From Microcaldota archaeon (lineage in GTDB: Archaea; Micrarchaeota; Micrarchaeia; Norongarragalinales; Norongarragalinaceae): a DNA stretch of 64,000 nucleotides. The notes beneath the pieces were generated by a model. That model was not told the DNA's origin, searched no databases, and saw nothing but the letters and a program-made list of their open reading frames with translations. This document shows, piece by piece, positions 33,348 to 42,900 of the stretch (its first letter is position 1; each line of letters opens with the position of its first letter). The translations under genes and the position numbers were made by a program. Where the stretch lies: positions 7,461 through 71,460 of the forward strand of contig JACPGT010000002.1 in the NCBI GenBank assembly GCA_016188965.1, read 5' to 3'.

Positions 33348-34334
33348 TCAACGTGTCAGCACGATTTTGCCGAACGCTTTTCCCGCTTCCAGCTTTTCGT
33401 ACGCTTTTTTCGCATCGGCCAGCGGGTAGGTTGAGTCAATGACCGGCTCGATCACGCTCTCTTCGGTCCACTTTAGCACCTGCCTGAACTCGTCAATCGA
33501 GCCCTGTTTGGAGCCGATGAATCGGACTTGGTTCGAATAGAGCCAGCGCAATGGAACGGTCACGTCCGGTCCGCTGACGGCGCCGGCCGTGACGATGGCG
33601 CCACCTTTTCGCACGGACTTCATGGACGCCGGCCAGGTGGCCGGTCCCACGAGCTCCAGGACCACGTCGGCGCCTCGCTCTGATGTCCGTGTAAGCACTT
33701 CGGCGGCGACGTCTTGCGTTTTGTAGTCAACGACGGGCACGCCGAATGTTTTTTCGGCACGCGCGACTTTGTCCGTGGATGCCGTGGTGATGACTTCGGC
33801 CCCCATGGCTTTCGCGATTTGGATTCCGAACGAGCCGACGGCGCTTGCCGCGCCCCAGACCAGCACGGTTTGGCCCGGCTTAAGGTCGGCGCGCTTGAGC
33901 ATGTGGTAGGCGGTGACGGCCGCGACGGAAAGGCAGGCGGCTTTGCCCGGTTTAAGCGTCGTCGGGACGACGTTTTGCCTTGGCAGCGCGACGTAGTCGG
34001 CATGCGTGCCGTCGCGTTGCGCGCCCAGTGTTTGGGTCGCGTCGCAGGAGCTGGTCAATCCTTGGCTGCAGGCGTCGCATTGGCCGCACCATGTGCCGGA
34101 GAACAAGGCGACGCGCTGTCCGGTTTCTTCGAGGATGCCGGAGCCGTCGGAGCCGAGGACCTGCGGATAGTGCACGCTGTAAGAAGGGTGGCCTCTGGCG
34201 ACCCAGAGGTCCAGGTGGTTCAGGGATGACGCTTCGAGTTTGACGAGGGTTTCGCCGTCTTTCGGCTGCGGCGTGGGTGCGTCGCTGTAATGGGCGTTTT
34301 CAAACCCGGGCGCGGTGGCGTAGAATGCGTGCAT
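33348..34334 (-). CDS. MDR-family zinc-type alcohol dehydrogenase / quinone reductase
   Basis: This 328-aa protein has an N-terminal GroES-like domain (residues 25-120) with structural zinc cysteines (CGQCDACSQGLTSSC) and a Rossmann NADPH-binding domain (VLVWGAASAVGSFGIQIAKAMG). The catalytic-zinc Cys position is occupied by Asn/His/Leu (SSLNHLDLWVARG), so it may be a zinc-free enoyl or quinone reductase rather than a classic alcohol dehydrogenase. It stands alone between VapBC and a small protein. Confidence 0.85.
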   Translation of the reverse strand: MHAFYATAPGFENAHYSDAPTPQPKDGETLVKLEASSLNHLDLWVARGHPSYSVHYPQVLGSDGSGILEETGQRVALFSGTWCGQCDACSQGLTSSCDATQTLGAQRDGTHADYVALPRQNVVPTTLKPGKAACLSVAAVTAYHMLKRADLKPGQTVLVWGAASAVGSFGIQIAKAMGAEVITTASTDKVARAEKTFGVPVVDYKTQDVAAEVLTRTSERGADVVLELVGPATWPASMKSVRKGGAIVTAGAVSGPDVTVPLRWLYSNQVRFIGSKQGSIDEFRQVLKWTEESVIEPVIDSTYPLADAKKAYEKLEAGKAFGKIVLTR

Positions 34335-34363
34335 GGGTTTTTTTTTGTGGCGTCGGACCGTTT

Positions 34364-34585
34364 TTAGGTTTTGGCCAAGGCTGTATCTTCGGCTTTGGGC
34401 GCGACGTATCTCTTCGTCTTGCCTGTGAGCTTTACGGCCAAATCGTAGCTGTTCTGCGCGAGCTGTTCGGCCAATTCGTGCACTTGGTTCTTGGCGATGA
34501 GCTCGTCGTCCAATTCCGTCTGCTCATCCGCCGGCCCGACGAAGTAGCACATGCAGTGGCCCGGGATATTCCCGCCCATGGTCAT
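34364..34585 (-). CDS. Small hypothetical protein after LeuRS
   Basis: This 73-aa ORF begins MTMGGNIPGHCMCYFVGPAD and continues as an amphipathic helix rich in Glu, Gln and Leu (NQVHELAEQLAQNSYDLAVK), ending with a Lys-rich tail. It starts 32 nt after leuS and would be cotranscribed. Codon use fits the host. No family is recognised, and the long ORF-track version (326 aa) is antisense/out-of-frame leuS. Confidence 0.5.
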   Translation of the reverse strand: MTMGGNIPGHCMCYFVGPADEQTELDDELIAKNQVHELAEQLAQNSYDLAVKLTGKTKRYVAPKAEDTALAKT

Positions 34586-34617
34586 GGACAGAAGCCCGGC
34601 GGTGTTTTTCCTTCTTT

Positions 34618-37386
34618 TCACTCGACGAATACGGCCGGCTTTCCGGGAAGGGCTTTTTCCTTGCGGGGGTTGTCCGTTTTGTCTTCTTCGAGGACTTCGA
34701 AAGGCACGCCGAAGACGGATTGCAGGTAGGCCCGGCTTTCGCGGAGGATGGCGGATTCGTCCACGGGCCGCGTGTGCTTCAGTTCGTACAGGCGCTTGCG
34801 CACGAAATTCTCCATGAAGGAGTCTCCGGTGAGCTGGTCCGGAGTCTCGGCTTTTAGAAGTTCGGCCATTTTCTTTCGTTTGGCCGCGTTGGCGACGATG
34901 AGCGATATTTTGGCCGGCTTTTTCTTTACAAGGGGAAGGATGGTGCGCACGTCCGAGACGGTGTTCATCAGGAAGTCTTCGGCCGCTTCGCTTTGCTCGT
35001 CGCGCCATTCCTTCGGCAATGCGGGCCATGCCGATGTGGAGGCCAGGCCTTCGCCTTCGACTTTTTCCCAGTATTCCTCGCAGGCGTGGGGAATCAGCGG
35101 ACAGAGCAGGCCGATCCAAGGCTTCAGAAGCAACGCGGCGGCTTGCGCCTTTTCGGCGGGAGTCGCGCGGCTGCCGAAGTGTTCGGCCGCGTTTAGCGCT
35201 TCGAAGAACGCCGCTTGGGCGTAGTCGCGCAAGGCGCGTCGTTCGATAGCATCCGTGGATTTCTGCGCAATCGAGGCGAATTTGGATTGCAGCCACCGCA
35301 CCACGGGCGTGGGCGTTTTCTGGTCCTGGCTCAAGGCGGACCACTCGTCCCAGATGGTGTACAATTTGTAAAGCCGGCGGCGCAAGGCTTCGACGTCCTT
35401 GGCGCGAAAGTCAAGCGTCGCGGCCAAATCGGCCGTCGAGATGGCGTAGAGGCGGAACAAGTCCGCGCCGGTGTTGTTCGCGATGTCATTGAGCGACACT
35501 ACGTTGCCTTTGCTCTTGCTCATCTTGGTGCCTTCCGCGACGACTAACTCGTTCAGCGTGATGGCGTGGGGCCAGTGTTCGGGGCGGAAGACGGCGGCGT
35601 GGGCGAAGATGAAGAAGCTTAAGTGGTTCGTCAGATGGGCCACGGCGGTGTGGCGTTGGTCGTTGGGGTACCAGTAGAGGAATTCGGCGCGAACCGCATC
35701 GCGTTGAGGCGTGCCTTTGCCTTGGCCGGTAAAGACGTAGTCGAAGAATTCAGGGGTGAGGTTTTCCGGCGTAAGTTTGAGTTCGCGGATCTTTTTGATG
35801 ATCGTGTACATAGCCATGTAGATGGTCGAGTCGCTCAAGCTCTCGACAATCCAGTCGCGGTTGAACGGCAGGCGAGTGCCGAGGCCTCGGCGGCGGGCGC
35901 AGGGGCGTTTGTCCAGCCAGGCGAAGACGTCTTCGAACTGCTTGCGGTACGTGGCGGGGTGGATGTCCATCCGCTGCAGGCATTGGTTGGCCGCGGTCTT
36001 CCACCCGGCGGCGTTGAAGTCAAGGAACCATTGATCGGAAAGCACGGCGACGACCACTTGGCCTCCGCATCGGCATTGCGCGGGCCGGCTGGCCTCGTAC
36101 ACGTCCAAGGCGGCGCCTTTTGCCTTGAGCCAGAGCGCCATCTTGTCTTTGGCGGTTTCGGCCTTCATTCCGGCGAATTCGCCGTTGATCGGCAGGAGGG
36201 TGCCTTCGTAGTATTCTTTCTTGTACAGTTCGGCCGTGGCCTTGTCCAGCTTGGCTTTTTCCTTGAGGTTGGCGATCTTCATGCGCTGAACGACGTCTTT
36301 GGCCGGCCAGTTGCCGTAGCCGGGAACGGATATGACGGCAATCGGCTCGATTTTTTCCACAAGACCTTTCCATTTGGCGTCTTTTTTGAGGTCTTGTAGC
36401 GCGACGTAGTCGAACGGCGCGTGGGCGGGAACGGAGTGGACGAAGCCGGAGGCGTGGTCCGGGTTGACGAAGGCGCCCGGCAGGATGGGCACCTGCTTTC
36501 CAAGCGGCGTCGTGCACGTCTTGCCCAAAAAGGCCTCGCCTTTGATTTCTTCCAGCACGTCGACGACGTGGTGCTGCAGTTTCATCTTCTCGACGAATTC
36601 TTTCGCCACGTACAGGATTTGGCCGTCGGCGCGGATCTTGGCGTACGTCGCATCCGGTCGCGCGAACATGTTCGTGATGCCGTATACGGTATCCGGCCTC
36701 AAGGTGGATGAGACCAGGAACCCATCTTCGAAGGCGAACTTGAATCCGGTGAACGGCTGCACCGAGACGGGGTCCGAATCGCCGTCCTTGATGTCGTCCT
36801 CGCCCACGGCGTTGCGGTCACGCACGCAGTACAGGATGGGGTACGCCGCCTGCTTCAGGTAGCCTTTTTTCTGGTACGTGTGGAACTGCCATTCGATGAA
36901 CTTGTTGTACTCGGCATCGCCGGTGGTGAATTGCCGGCTTAAGTCCAGCGAGAAGCCCATGCGTGAAAAGTCGTGCACGAGTTTTCCGGAGTAATAGTTG
37001 ACGACGTTCCACGGGTCTTTTCCGAAGCTCTGCACGATCTTTTTGACTTTGGAGGCGTCGGACTCGTACACGGAGACGTAGTCCTCGTGCATCTGGACGG
37101 TGGCCTTGTCGCCGTCGGCAATCTTGGAACTGATGGCCAACACGGGCGTGCCGGTGATGTGGAAGGCCATGGGCCACAGGACGTTGAACCCGGCCATGCG
37201 CTTGTACCGCGCAAACACGTCGCCCACCGCGTAGGTGCGGCCGTGGCCTACGTGCAAGGAGCCTGAGACGTACGGGTAGGGCACGGTGAAGAAGAACTTG
37301 GGTGCTTGGGCGTCCGTCTTCGGCTCGAACGCTTTTTGTTTGGCCCAGGTTTTCTGCCACTTGGCTTCCACGGTCTTGAAATCCAT
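34618..37386 (-). CDS. leuS: Leucyl-tRNA synthetase, archaeal/eukaryal type
   Basis: This 922-aa class I synthetase has HVGHGRTY (HIGH motif, near residue 41) and GTKMSKSKGN (KMSKS motif). A large editing CP1 insertion lies between them (residues about 180-470, with TLRPDTVYGITNMF and HASGFVHSVPAHAPFDYVAL). The anticodon-binding helical domain and a C-terminal extension follow. The insert position and length fit the archaeal/eukaryal subclass. It charges tRNA-Leu. It is divergent from the archaeosortase-like gene. Confidence 0.96.
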   Translation of the reverse strand: MDFKTVEAKWQKTWAKQKAFEPKTDAQAPKFFFTVPYPYVSGSLHVGHGRTYAVGDVFARYKRMAGFNVLWPMAFHITGTPVLAISSKIADGDKATVQMHEDYVSVYESDASKVKKIVQSFGKDPWNVVNYYSGKLVHDFSRMGFSLDLSRQFTTGDAEYNKFIEWQFHTYQKKGYLKQAAYPILYCVRDRNAVGEDDIKDGDSDPVSVQPFTGFKFAFEDGFLVSSTLRPDTVYGITNMFARPDATYAKIRADGQILYVAKEFVEKMKLQHHVVDVLEEIKGEAFLGKTCTTPLGKQVPILPGAFVNPDHASGFVHSVPAHAPFDYVALQDLKKDAKWKGLVEKIEPIAVISVPGYGNWPAKDVVQRMKIANLKEKAKLDKATAELYKKEYYEGTLLPINGEFAGMKAETAKDKMALWLKAKGAALDVYEASRPAQCRCGGQVVVAVLSDQWFLDFNAAGWKTAANQCLQRMDIHPATYRKQFEDVFAWLDKRPCARRRGLGTRLPFNRDWIVESLSDSTIYMAMYTIIKKIRELKLTPENLTPEFFDYVFTGQGKGTPQRDAVRAEFLYWYPNDQRHTAVAHLTNHLSFFIFAHAAVFRPEHWPHAITLNELVVAEGTKMSKSKGNVVSLNDIANNTGADLFRLYAISTADLAATLDFRAKDVEALRRRLYKLYTIWDEWSALSQDQKTPTPVVRWLQSKFASIAQKSTDAIERRALRDYAQAAFFEALNAAEHFGSRATPAEKAQAAALLLKPWIGLLCPLIPHACEEYWEKVEGEGLASTSAWPALPKEWRDEQSEAAEDFLMNTVSDVRTILPLVKKKPAKISLIVANAAKRKKMAELLKAETPDQLTGDSFMENFVRKRLYELKHTRPVDESAILRESRAYLQSVFGVPFEVLEEDKTDNPRKEKALPGKPAVFVE

Positions 37387-37447
37387 ACGATCAGTGCGCC
37401 TCGGAAATGCAAACCCTCAAAATACCGCGACGCCGCTATTGCATGCG

Positions 37448-37966
37448 ATGCGTCCGCTTAAACCCGTGTTCTTCGCCACTTTAAAGTTTTTGGGCTTGAT
37501 TGTTCTATTCGCCGCCTTGGCCTATGGCGTGCTGGTGTTCACGCCGTTGGAAAAACTCCTGGCGGCCTATACGGCGCATGCGACGGCTTTCCTGCTTTCC
37601 ACGTTGGGTCAGGTGGTGACCGTCACGTTTCAGGCCAACCCTCATCTGCTTTCCGACGGCTTCGACGCCGAACTGATCCCCCTTTGTTGGGGCACGGTGG
37701 AACTGGCGTTGTGGGCCGGCATCGTGCTAGGCACCGACAACCGCTCCTGGAACCGGCGGCTCAAGGGCCTCATCGGCGGTACACTGGTCTTCTTGGCGTT
37801 CAACCCGGCGCGCATCGCCCTGACGCTTCGGCTGTTCGACGCCTCGCAGCCGTTCGCCTCGTCGGTGGCGCACGACGTGCTGTTCCGCATAAGCCTCGTC
37901 GCGCTGTTCGTCGTGGCGTACTTTGTGTGGTACGAGTGGCCGCAAGCTCGGACGGCCGCGGCCTGA
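37448..37966 (+). CDS. Exosortase/archaeosortase-like membrane protein
   Basis: This 172-aa membrane protein has about four to five helices and the three exosortase-family catalytic positions in order: Cys in IPLCWGTVELALWAG, Arg in FNPARIALTLRL, and His in SVAHDVLFRIS. Archaeosortases are membrane transpeptidases that cut C-terminal sorting signals of surface proteins and probably attach lipid. A TATA-like CTCAAAATACC 30 nt upstream supports a leaderless start at 37448. The two following genes encode large surface proteins, although neither shows a recognisable PGF-CTERM-type tail. Confidence 0.8.
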   Translation: MRPLKPVFFATLKFLGLIVLFAALAYGVLVFTPLEKLLAAYTAHATAFLLSTLGQVVTVTFQANPHLLSDGFDAELIPLCWGTVELALWAGIVLGTDNRSWNRRLKGLIGGTLVFLAFNPARIALTLRLFDASQPFASSVAHDVLFRISLVALFVVAYFVWYEWPQARTAAA

Positions 37967-38083
37967 TCCTTTTTCCATTACCTGCGCGTCTTCTTTTTTT
38001 TCGGTTTCTTGCCTTCTTGTTTTTTCACTTTTTTCCGTGTTGTCCTTCCCGGCTTCCCGTTTTTCCTTGCGCTTCCCGCAGCG

Positions 38084-38091
38084 TTTTATAC
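38084..38091 (+). promoter_or_regulatory. TATA box of the 570-aa surface protein gene
   Basis: GTTTTATAC is centred about 25 nt ahead of the ATG at 38112, giving a leaderless transcript and fixing that start. Confidence 0.55.
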
Positions 38092-38111
38092 GCCGTTTCC
38101 GTCAAACCTGC

Positions 38112-39824
38112 ATGCGTCTGCCGTCCCTTTCTTCCGTTTTGCCTTCGGACTCCTCCCGGCGTCGTGCTTTCATTGCCGCGGTCGCCCCGGGGGGCACCCG
38201 GAGCAACCGACGGTCAAGCAAGACCGTCGGCAACCACGTTTCCCCCCTGGCGCGGAACGGTTGCAAGCGATGGCCAACTAACGGCCATCGCTACTTCCGC
38301 TCGCCTCGCCCCCCGCCCGAATCGTCAAAGCGCCGTGCCTTTATCGCCGCGCCCCTCATCGGCGTGTTACTCTTTCTGTCGTCGGTCCTGTTCACCGTCA
38401 ACCTGAACAAGATCGAGTCGGCCCAGTCCGCCCGCATCGTCAACGACGCCTACCACAACCGCATCGTCTCGCTCATCGAGATCTACCGCACCGACTTGAA
38501 CTCCATCTTCCGCGAGAGCGTGCGCCGCAACATCCAGGAATACATCCTTGAGCCAGGCTGGAATACGTTGGACCCGAAGAACATCGGCGACGATATCGTG
38601 TACCCCTCCACTCGTTTCCTGAACATCCGCGAAGTGCGCAACCAGCGCTGCGAACGCGTCCGCCAATTGGCTCGAACCCTCGTCTGCGGCACTGGAGAGG
38701 CCAGCAGCAGTTCGACGTTCGGCTACGGCATCCCGGCCTGGGTTGAAGTGGCCCGCCAGGCATTCACTTTCGAAGGCATCGCTTTTCGGCCGGCCAACGC
38801 CGAGCAAATGTCGTTGCTCAACCCACCCAGCGGCCTGCCTACCGACGAGCAGACCCGCGCCAACACCGCATACCGCAATGCCTGCCTCAACCTCGTGCAG
38901 GAAAACCTTTTCGACTGCGAGGACTTCTCCCGCAACCCGAGACATTATCAATGCAAATATGACGGCCGCGTCATCCCCGGTTGCGAGGAAGGCACGTTCT
39001 ACATGCGCGTCGATCCCCGTGGCATCAATGCGGCGAATCCCGATGGTGATTCGGCGCTCTATGCGGCGCTTCCCAGAATCGAGGGCGACGACGGCTTCGG
39101 CAACCAGGTACGCTCCGGCGCCATCGGCGACGAACCGTTCTACTTGCCGATCAATCTGCGCGTGTTCTTCTACGACGACTTCGCCCTCGAGTTTTATAAC
39201 CGGCTGGGCTTCAACGCGGACGCGTCGGGCAACCCCCAAGCCGGCGGCCTCATCACCGGCATGTGTTTTGGCTCCTCCGCCGCCTGCCGCGACCCGCCAC
39301 CTGGCGGTCCGGGTGTCAACGCGCCGCCGCTGGGTCCGGGCATGCCCGTAGCCGGCAACAATGCGATCCTCGTCCGCAACCGTCTCCTGCAGAATTTGGC
39401 CGCCAGACCTTACCGGAATGCGGTTCAGGGCTTGCGGGATTGGCGCCAGGCCGCGTCGACATCCCCGTTCCGTTTGGCCCAACTTGATTCAAGCGGAAGA
39501 TGGGATATCAATCCGCATATGCTGTTCAAGGATGATGCGTACCGCCGTTGCTTGGAAGATGCCACTCCGCCGGTGCCTTCCACCAAATGCCTCAACATCA
39601 TCGACCGCGGCTTCGGCCTCACTCCCGCGGAGGTCTACGATATTCCTGGTCTGCGAGTGGATTCCTTCGCGTACGTTCCGACCACGGGAAATCAAGAGTA
39701 TTCTGCCGGGTACGCCGAGGCCAGCGTGGATTTCTTCGTGCTGGACTACCGGCCCGAATTCCGCGTCAAGGGAACCGCGCCGAACAACCCCCGCTACGGC
39801 ATGTTGTTCAGAGTGCAATCCTGA
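38112..39824 (+). CDS. Large exported/surface protein with N-terminal membrane anchor
   Basis: This 570-aa protein has one N-terminal membrane segment (APLIGVLLFLSSVLFTVNLN, near residue 82) and a long extracellular part. An amphipathic helix (SARIVNDAYHNRIVSLIEIY) follows the anchor in the manner of pilin-like proteins. The mature region has several Cys and a Pro/Gly-rich loop (residues 390-415). The start is fixed by the TATA box 25 nt upstream. Residues 17-73 hold a GC-rich insertion between two copies of SSRRRAFIAA/SSKRRAFIAA. It follows the archaeosortase-like gene. I do not recognise the family. Confidence 0.75.
   Translation: MRLPSLSSVLPSDSSRRRAFIAAVAPGGTRSNRRSSKTVGNHVSPLARNGCKRWPTNGHRYFRSPRPPPESSKRRAFIAAPLIGVLLFLSSVLFTVNLNKIESAQSARIVNDAYHNRIVSLIEIYRTDLNSIFRESVRRNIQEYILEPGWNTLDPKNIGDDIVYPSTRFLNIREVRNQRCERVRQLARTLVCGTGEASSSSTFGYGIPAWVEVARQAFTFEGIAFRPANAEQMSLLNPPSGLPTDEQTRANTAYRNACLNLVQENLFDCEDFSRNPRHYQCKYDGRVIPGCEEGTFYMRVDPRGINAANPDGDSALYAALPRIEGDDGFGNQVRSGAIGDEPFYLPINLRVFFYDDFALEFYNRLGFNADASGNPQAGGLITGMCFGSSAACRDPPPGGPGVNAPPLGPGMPVAGNNAILVRNRLLQNLAARPYRNAVQGLRDWRQAASTSPFRLAQLDSSGRWDINPHMLFKDDAYRRCLEDATPPVPSTKCLNIIDRGFGLTPAEVYDIPGLRVDSFAYVPTTGNQEYSAGYAEASVDFFVLDYRPEFRVKGTAPNNPRYGMLFRVQS
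38181..38320. repeat. GC-rich structured insertion inside a coding region
   Basis: The segment begins GGTCGCCCCGGGGGGCACC, contains GTTTCCCCCCTGGC, and ends GCCTCGCCCCCCGCCCG, the same skeleton as the thiI insertion. It contains two perfect hairpins: CCGACGGTC/GACCGTCGG (38207-38230) and AGCGATGGCC/GGCCATCGCT (38266-38292). It lies between diverged copies of host sequence (38143-38180 and 38314-38351), and the total shift of 171 bp keeps the frame. Confidence 0.8.
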
Positions 39825-39911
39825 CTCCGGCTCGTCCGTACTTCGGTGCCGTTTTTCCTTGTGCCTTTTTTAGCCCGCCGTAATCGCCTTCGCGCTCCGA
39901 CGCACGGTTTG

Positions 39912-39922
39912 CTATATATAAT
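39912..39922 (+). promoter_or_regulatory. TATA box of the giant surface protein gene
   Basis: GCTATATATAATACC is a strong archaeal TATA element about 55 nt ahead of the TTG start at 39969. The leader then carries AAGGGGGGTT as ribosome binding site. Confidence 0.65.
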
Positions 39923-39968
39923 ACCGTCGCTCTACTAAGCAAAATGCCGTAAGGGGGGTTCGTGTTCT

Positions 39969-42900
39969 TTGGCCAGCTTTCAAGAACAATACGATTCGCT
40001 GATGCAGCAACTGGAGGAAAAAGGGATTCCGCAGCCCCGCCTCCTGGTTCCCGCGGCCGCATTGGCGGTCCTGGCGGTCATCCTTCTTGTCGCCGTTCCC
40101 GCGTTGCTGCCTTCCGATGTCACCGTCAAGTTCACTCTCCAGTCCGCGGCGGGACAGCCCGTGCCCAACGCCGCGCTGACCTTGCTGGCGGGCCAGAAGG
40201 AATTCTCCGCCACGTCGGACGCTTCCGGACAGGTCACGTTCAAAGGCGTGCCTCCCAACCAGAAGCTCCAACTACGCATCAGCGCCTCCGGTTACGTGGC
40301 CGAGACCAAGCGCATCGGCTACGGCGATGAGCGCGTCACGCTGACGGCGCTGGAACAACCGCCTTCCGAAATCTCGTTTTCCGCCCAGGTCCTGACGGAC
40401 CAGCGCATGCCCGTCGAGGCCGCTTCCGTTCGCTTCACGACCGACGACGGCGATTCCCAGCTCGGCGTCACCGATACGTACGGCGAGGCCAAGGCCCGCA
40501 TGTCCGACACGCAACGCGTCTCCGTGGAAGTCAGCAAGGACGGGTACAAGTCGCAGCGGCGCAGCGTGATTTTAGCCGACCAGAAGACCGTCGAAATCGT
40601 TCTGGAAAAATCCGCCGAGCCCACGCCCACCGACGTGCCTCCCGGGACGCAGTCCGTCCTGGTCAGCGTTTCAGACGAGAAAGGTTCACCCGTGCGCGGC
40701 GTCAGCGTCCAGCTGCTGGACGAACAGACGCAGTCCGTCATCCGTGCAGGCACTACCGACGCGTCGGGCGAAAGCCGGCTGGACCGGATCAATCCCAACC
40801 AGGCCTTCATCGTTTCCGTCAACGATCCGAAGGACCGCTACTATCCTTACTCTTCCCCATACGCCCTCGTGCCCGGAGCCGAGCCGGTCACCATCGTGCT
40901 GAACGCGGCGCCTGAATCGGACCAATTGGTCATCACCATCAAGGACAAAGCCGGCAACGCCGTTTCGGATGCGACCGTCACGGCATACGACCCGCGCCGA
41001 AAGTCGTACCTTTCTTCCATCGACTCCGACGCGTCCGGCCGCGCCGCCTTGACGCTGGACGTCGCGGAAGCCTACGTCACCGTCTACCATGACGGCTTCA
41101 ACCCGGTGGCCTTGTCGGTCCGCAACAAGGAAACACGCAGCGTCGTCTTAGAATCCTCCGAAGGCAAGACCGTTGCCGTGCGCGTGACGGTCCAGAAGAA
41201 CCTCGAACCGGCCCCCGAGGCGCAAGTCCAACTGTACTCCGCCGACGGATTCCCCCTGGGCTTGCCCAGCCAATACACCGCTGCCGACGGGACGGCGTCC
41301 TTTGACGTGCCCCGGAGCGCCTCCGCCATCCACGCCAAGGCCTCGCTGGAGGCAAGCGTCGGCGAAAGCGACCGCGCCGTTCCCCAGGCGGACCTGGAGT
41401 GGGTCATCCACCTTCTGCCGCCCAAGGTTCCGTTCCGCGTCCGCGTGACGGATGCCGTCAGCCAGAAGCCGGTCAACGGCGCCACCGTCCGCTTCGTCAC
41501 CCACGCGGAAAAACTCACTTGCAAGACGCAGGAAGGCGCCTGCCAGGCCGACGTCCCGACCGAGACGGAATTCCACCTCGTCGTGGACAGCCCTGCCTAT
41601 CTTCCCTACCAATCCGCCACTCAACTGGTCGGCCCAAACGAGGCCCGTGTCCAGTACGAGGCCAAGCTTTACCCCAAGTCGCTCACCCAGAGCGCCACCG
41701 TCCAATTCCAAGGCTTCTTTACGCCTTCCGGCCAATTGCTGCGCGAGACGGCCAATGCCCAACCCGTCCAGGCGCGCTTTTTGGTCAGCCTCCCATCCGC
41801 CACGGCCGACGACCGCGGCCGCTTCAGCGTCCGGCTGGCCGAATCCCCCGCTCCCGTCGCCTCGATCACGGCCGTGGACGGCACCGACGTGTTCTTCACC
41901 GGCTCCGACCCGACAACGGCCTGCAACCCGCCGGAGTCGGACAACAATTCCGAATTCGGGCAATGGGCCGTATTCGAATTTTCCAAGGGATTCTCCGGAA
42001 CCCAGCAAGTAAGCGTCGACTTTCTCACCATGCCTGACGCGAAGGCCCCCGCCGCTTTGTGGATCCAGTACGACCTACACGGCCTGCGCAGCGGCGTGCC
42101 TTTCGTCCACCCGCTGGACGTCGAGAAGCTCCAGCAACTGACGGCGCTTTCTTCCGTTTCCGAGTCGGACTTCTGCGGTCAGAAGTCCGCCAGCGTCCGC
42201 CTTCCGATTTCACGCGACGTCATGACGTGCCAGGACCAATACTGTTCGAAAGCCGTATTCGTCACGTCCGACGGCCGTCGGTTCACGTCATCCGCATCGC
42301 TTCCGGCCGGCCAGGCGTTCGGCCTGGACTTGGACCTCATCGGCCTGCAGGCCGGCATCAGCCAGGTCCAAATCAGCGCCCCAAGCAGCGTCCAGCTGCT
42401 GTCGCTGCAAGTAGTGGGTTCCGCTGCGGACACTCTGACGCAATCCAACCTTGAATCCGCCGACGCGCCCAATTCGGTGACCGTCTCCCTGCAAGCCGCC
42501 AAGAACGAGAAAGTCCGGCTCCACCTGGATGCCCGCGCGGTACGCGCTTCGGCTTTGGCCGAGATTTCCATCCAGCTGGACGACGCCGACGGCGGTCAGG
42601 CCACGATCGTCCGCAACATCGTCATCACCGGCACCAACCGCTTCACCGTCGCGCCTTCTTCGGCGTCTTTAGAAGCCGGGCTTTCCGAAAACCTCCGCGT
42701 CACCGTTAAGGACCAGTTCAATAAGCCGGTAACCGACGCATCGGTCGAATTGTACGAATGCGACGGTTCGCCCATCAACGGCCAAGCCATTCCCCTGGTT
42801 GGCGGCAGCGGCGGCGCCTATTCCGTCAAGGTCCAACCTTCTTCCATCGGAACCCTCGGCATCCGCGTCAGCCAGCCGCAATTCGTCACGTATGAGGAAT

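Noticed and set aside
34364-35344. 326-aa minus ORF overlapping leuS
   Set aside because: Most of it is out-of-frame leuS; only the last 73 codons, downstream of the leuS stop, look real and are listed separately.
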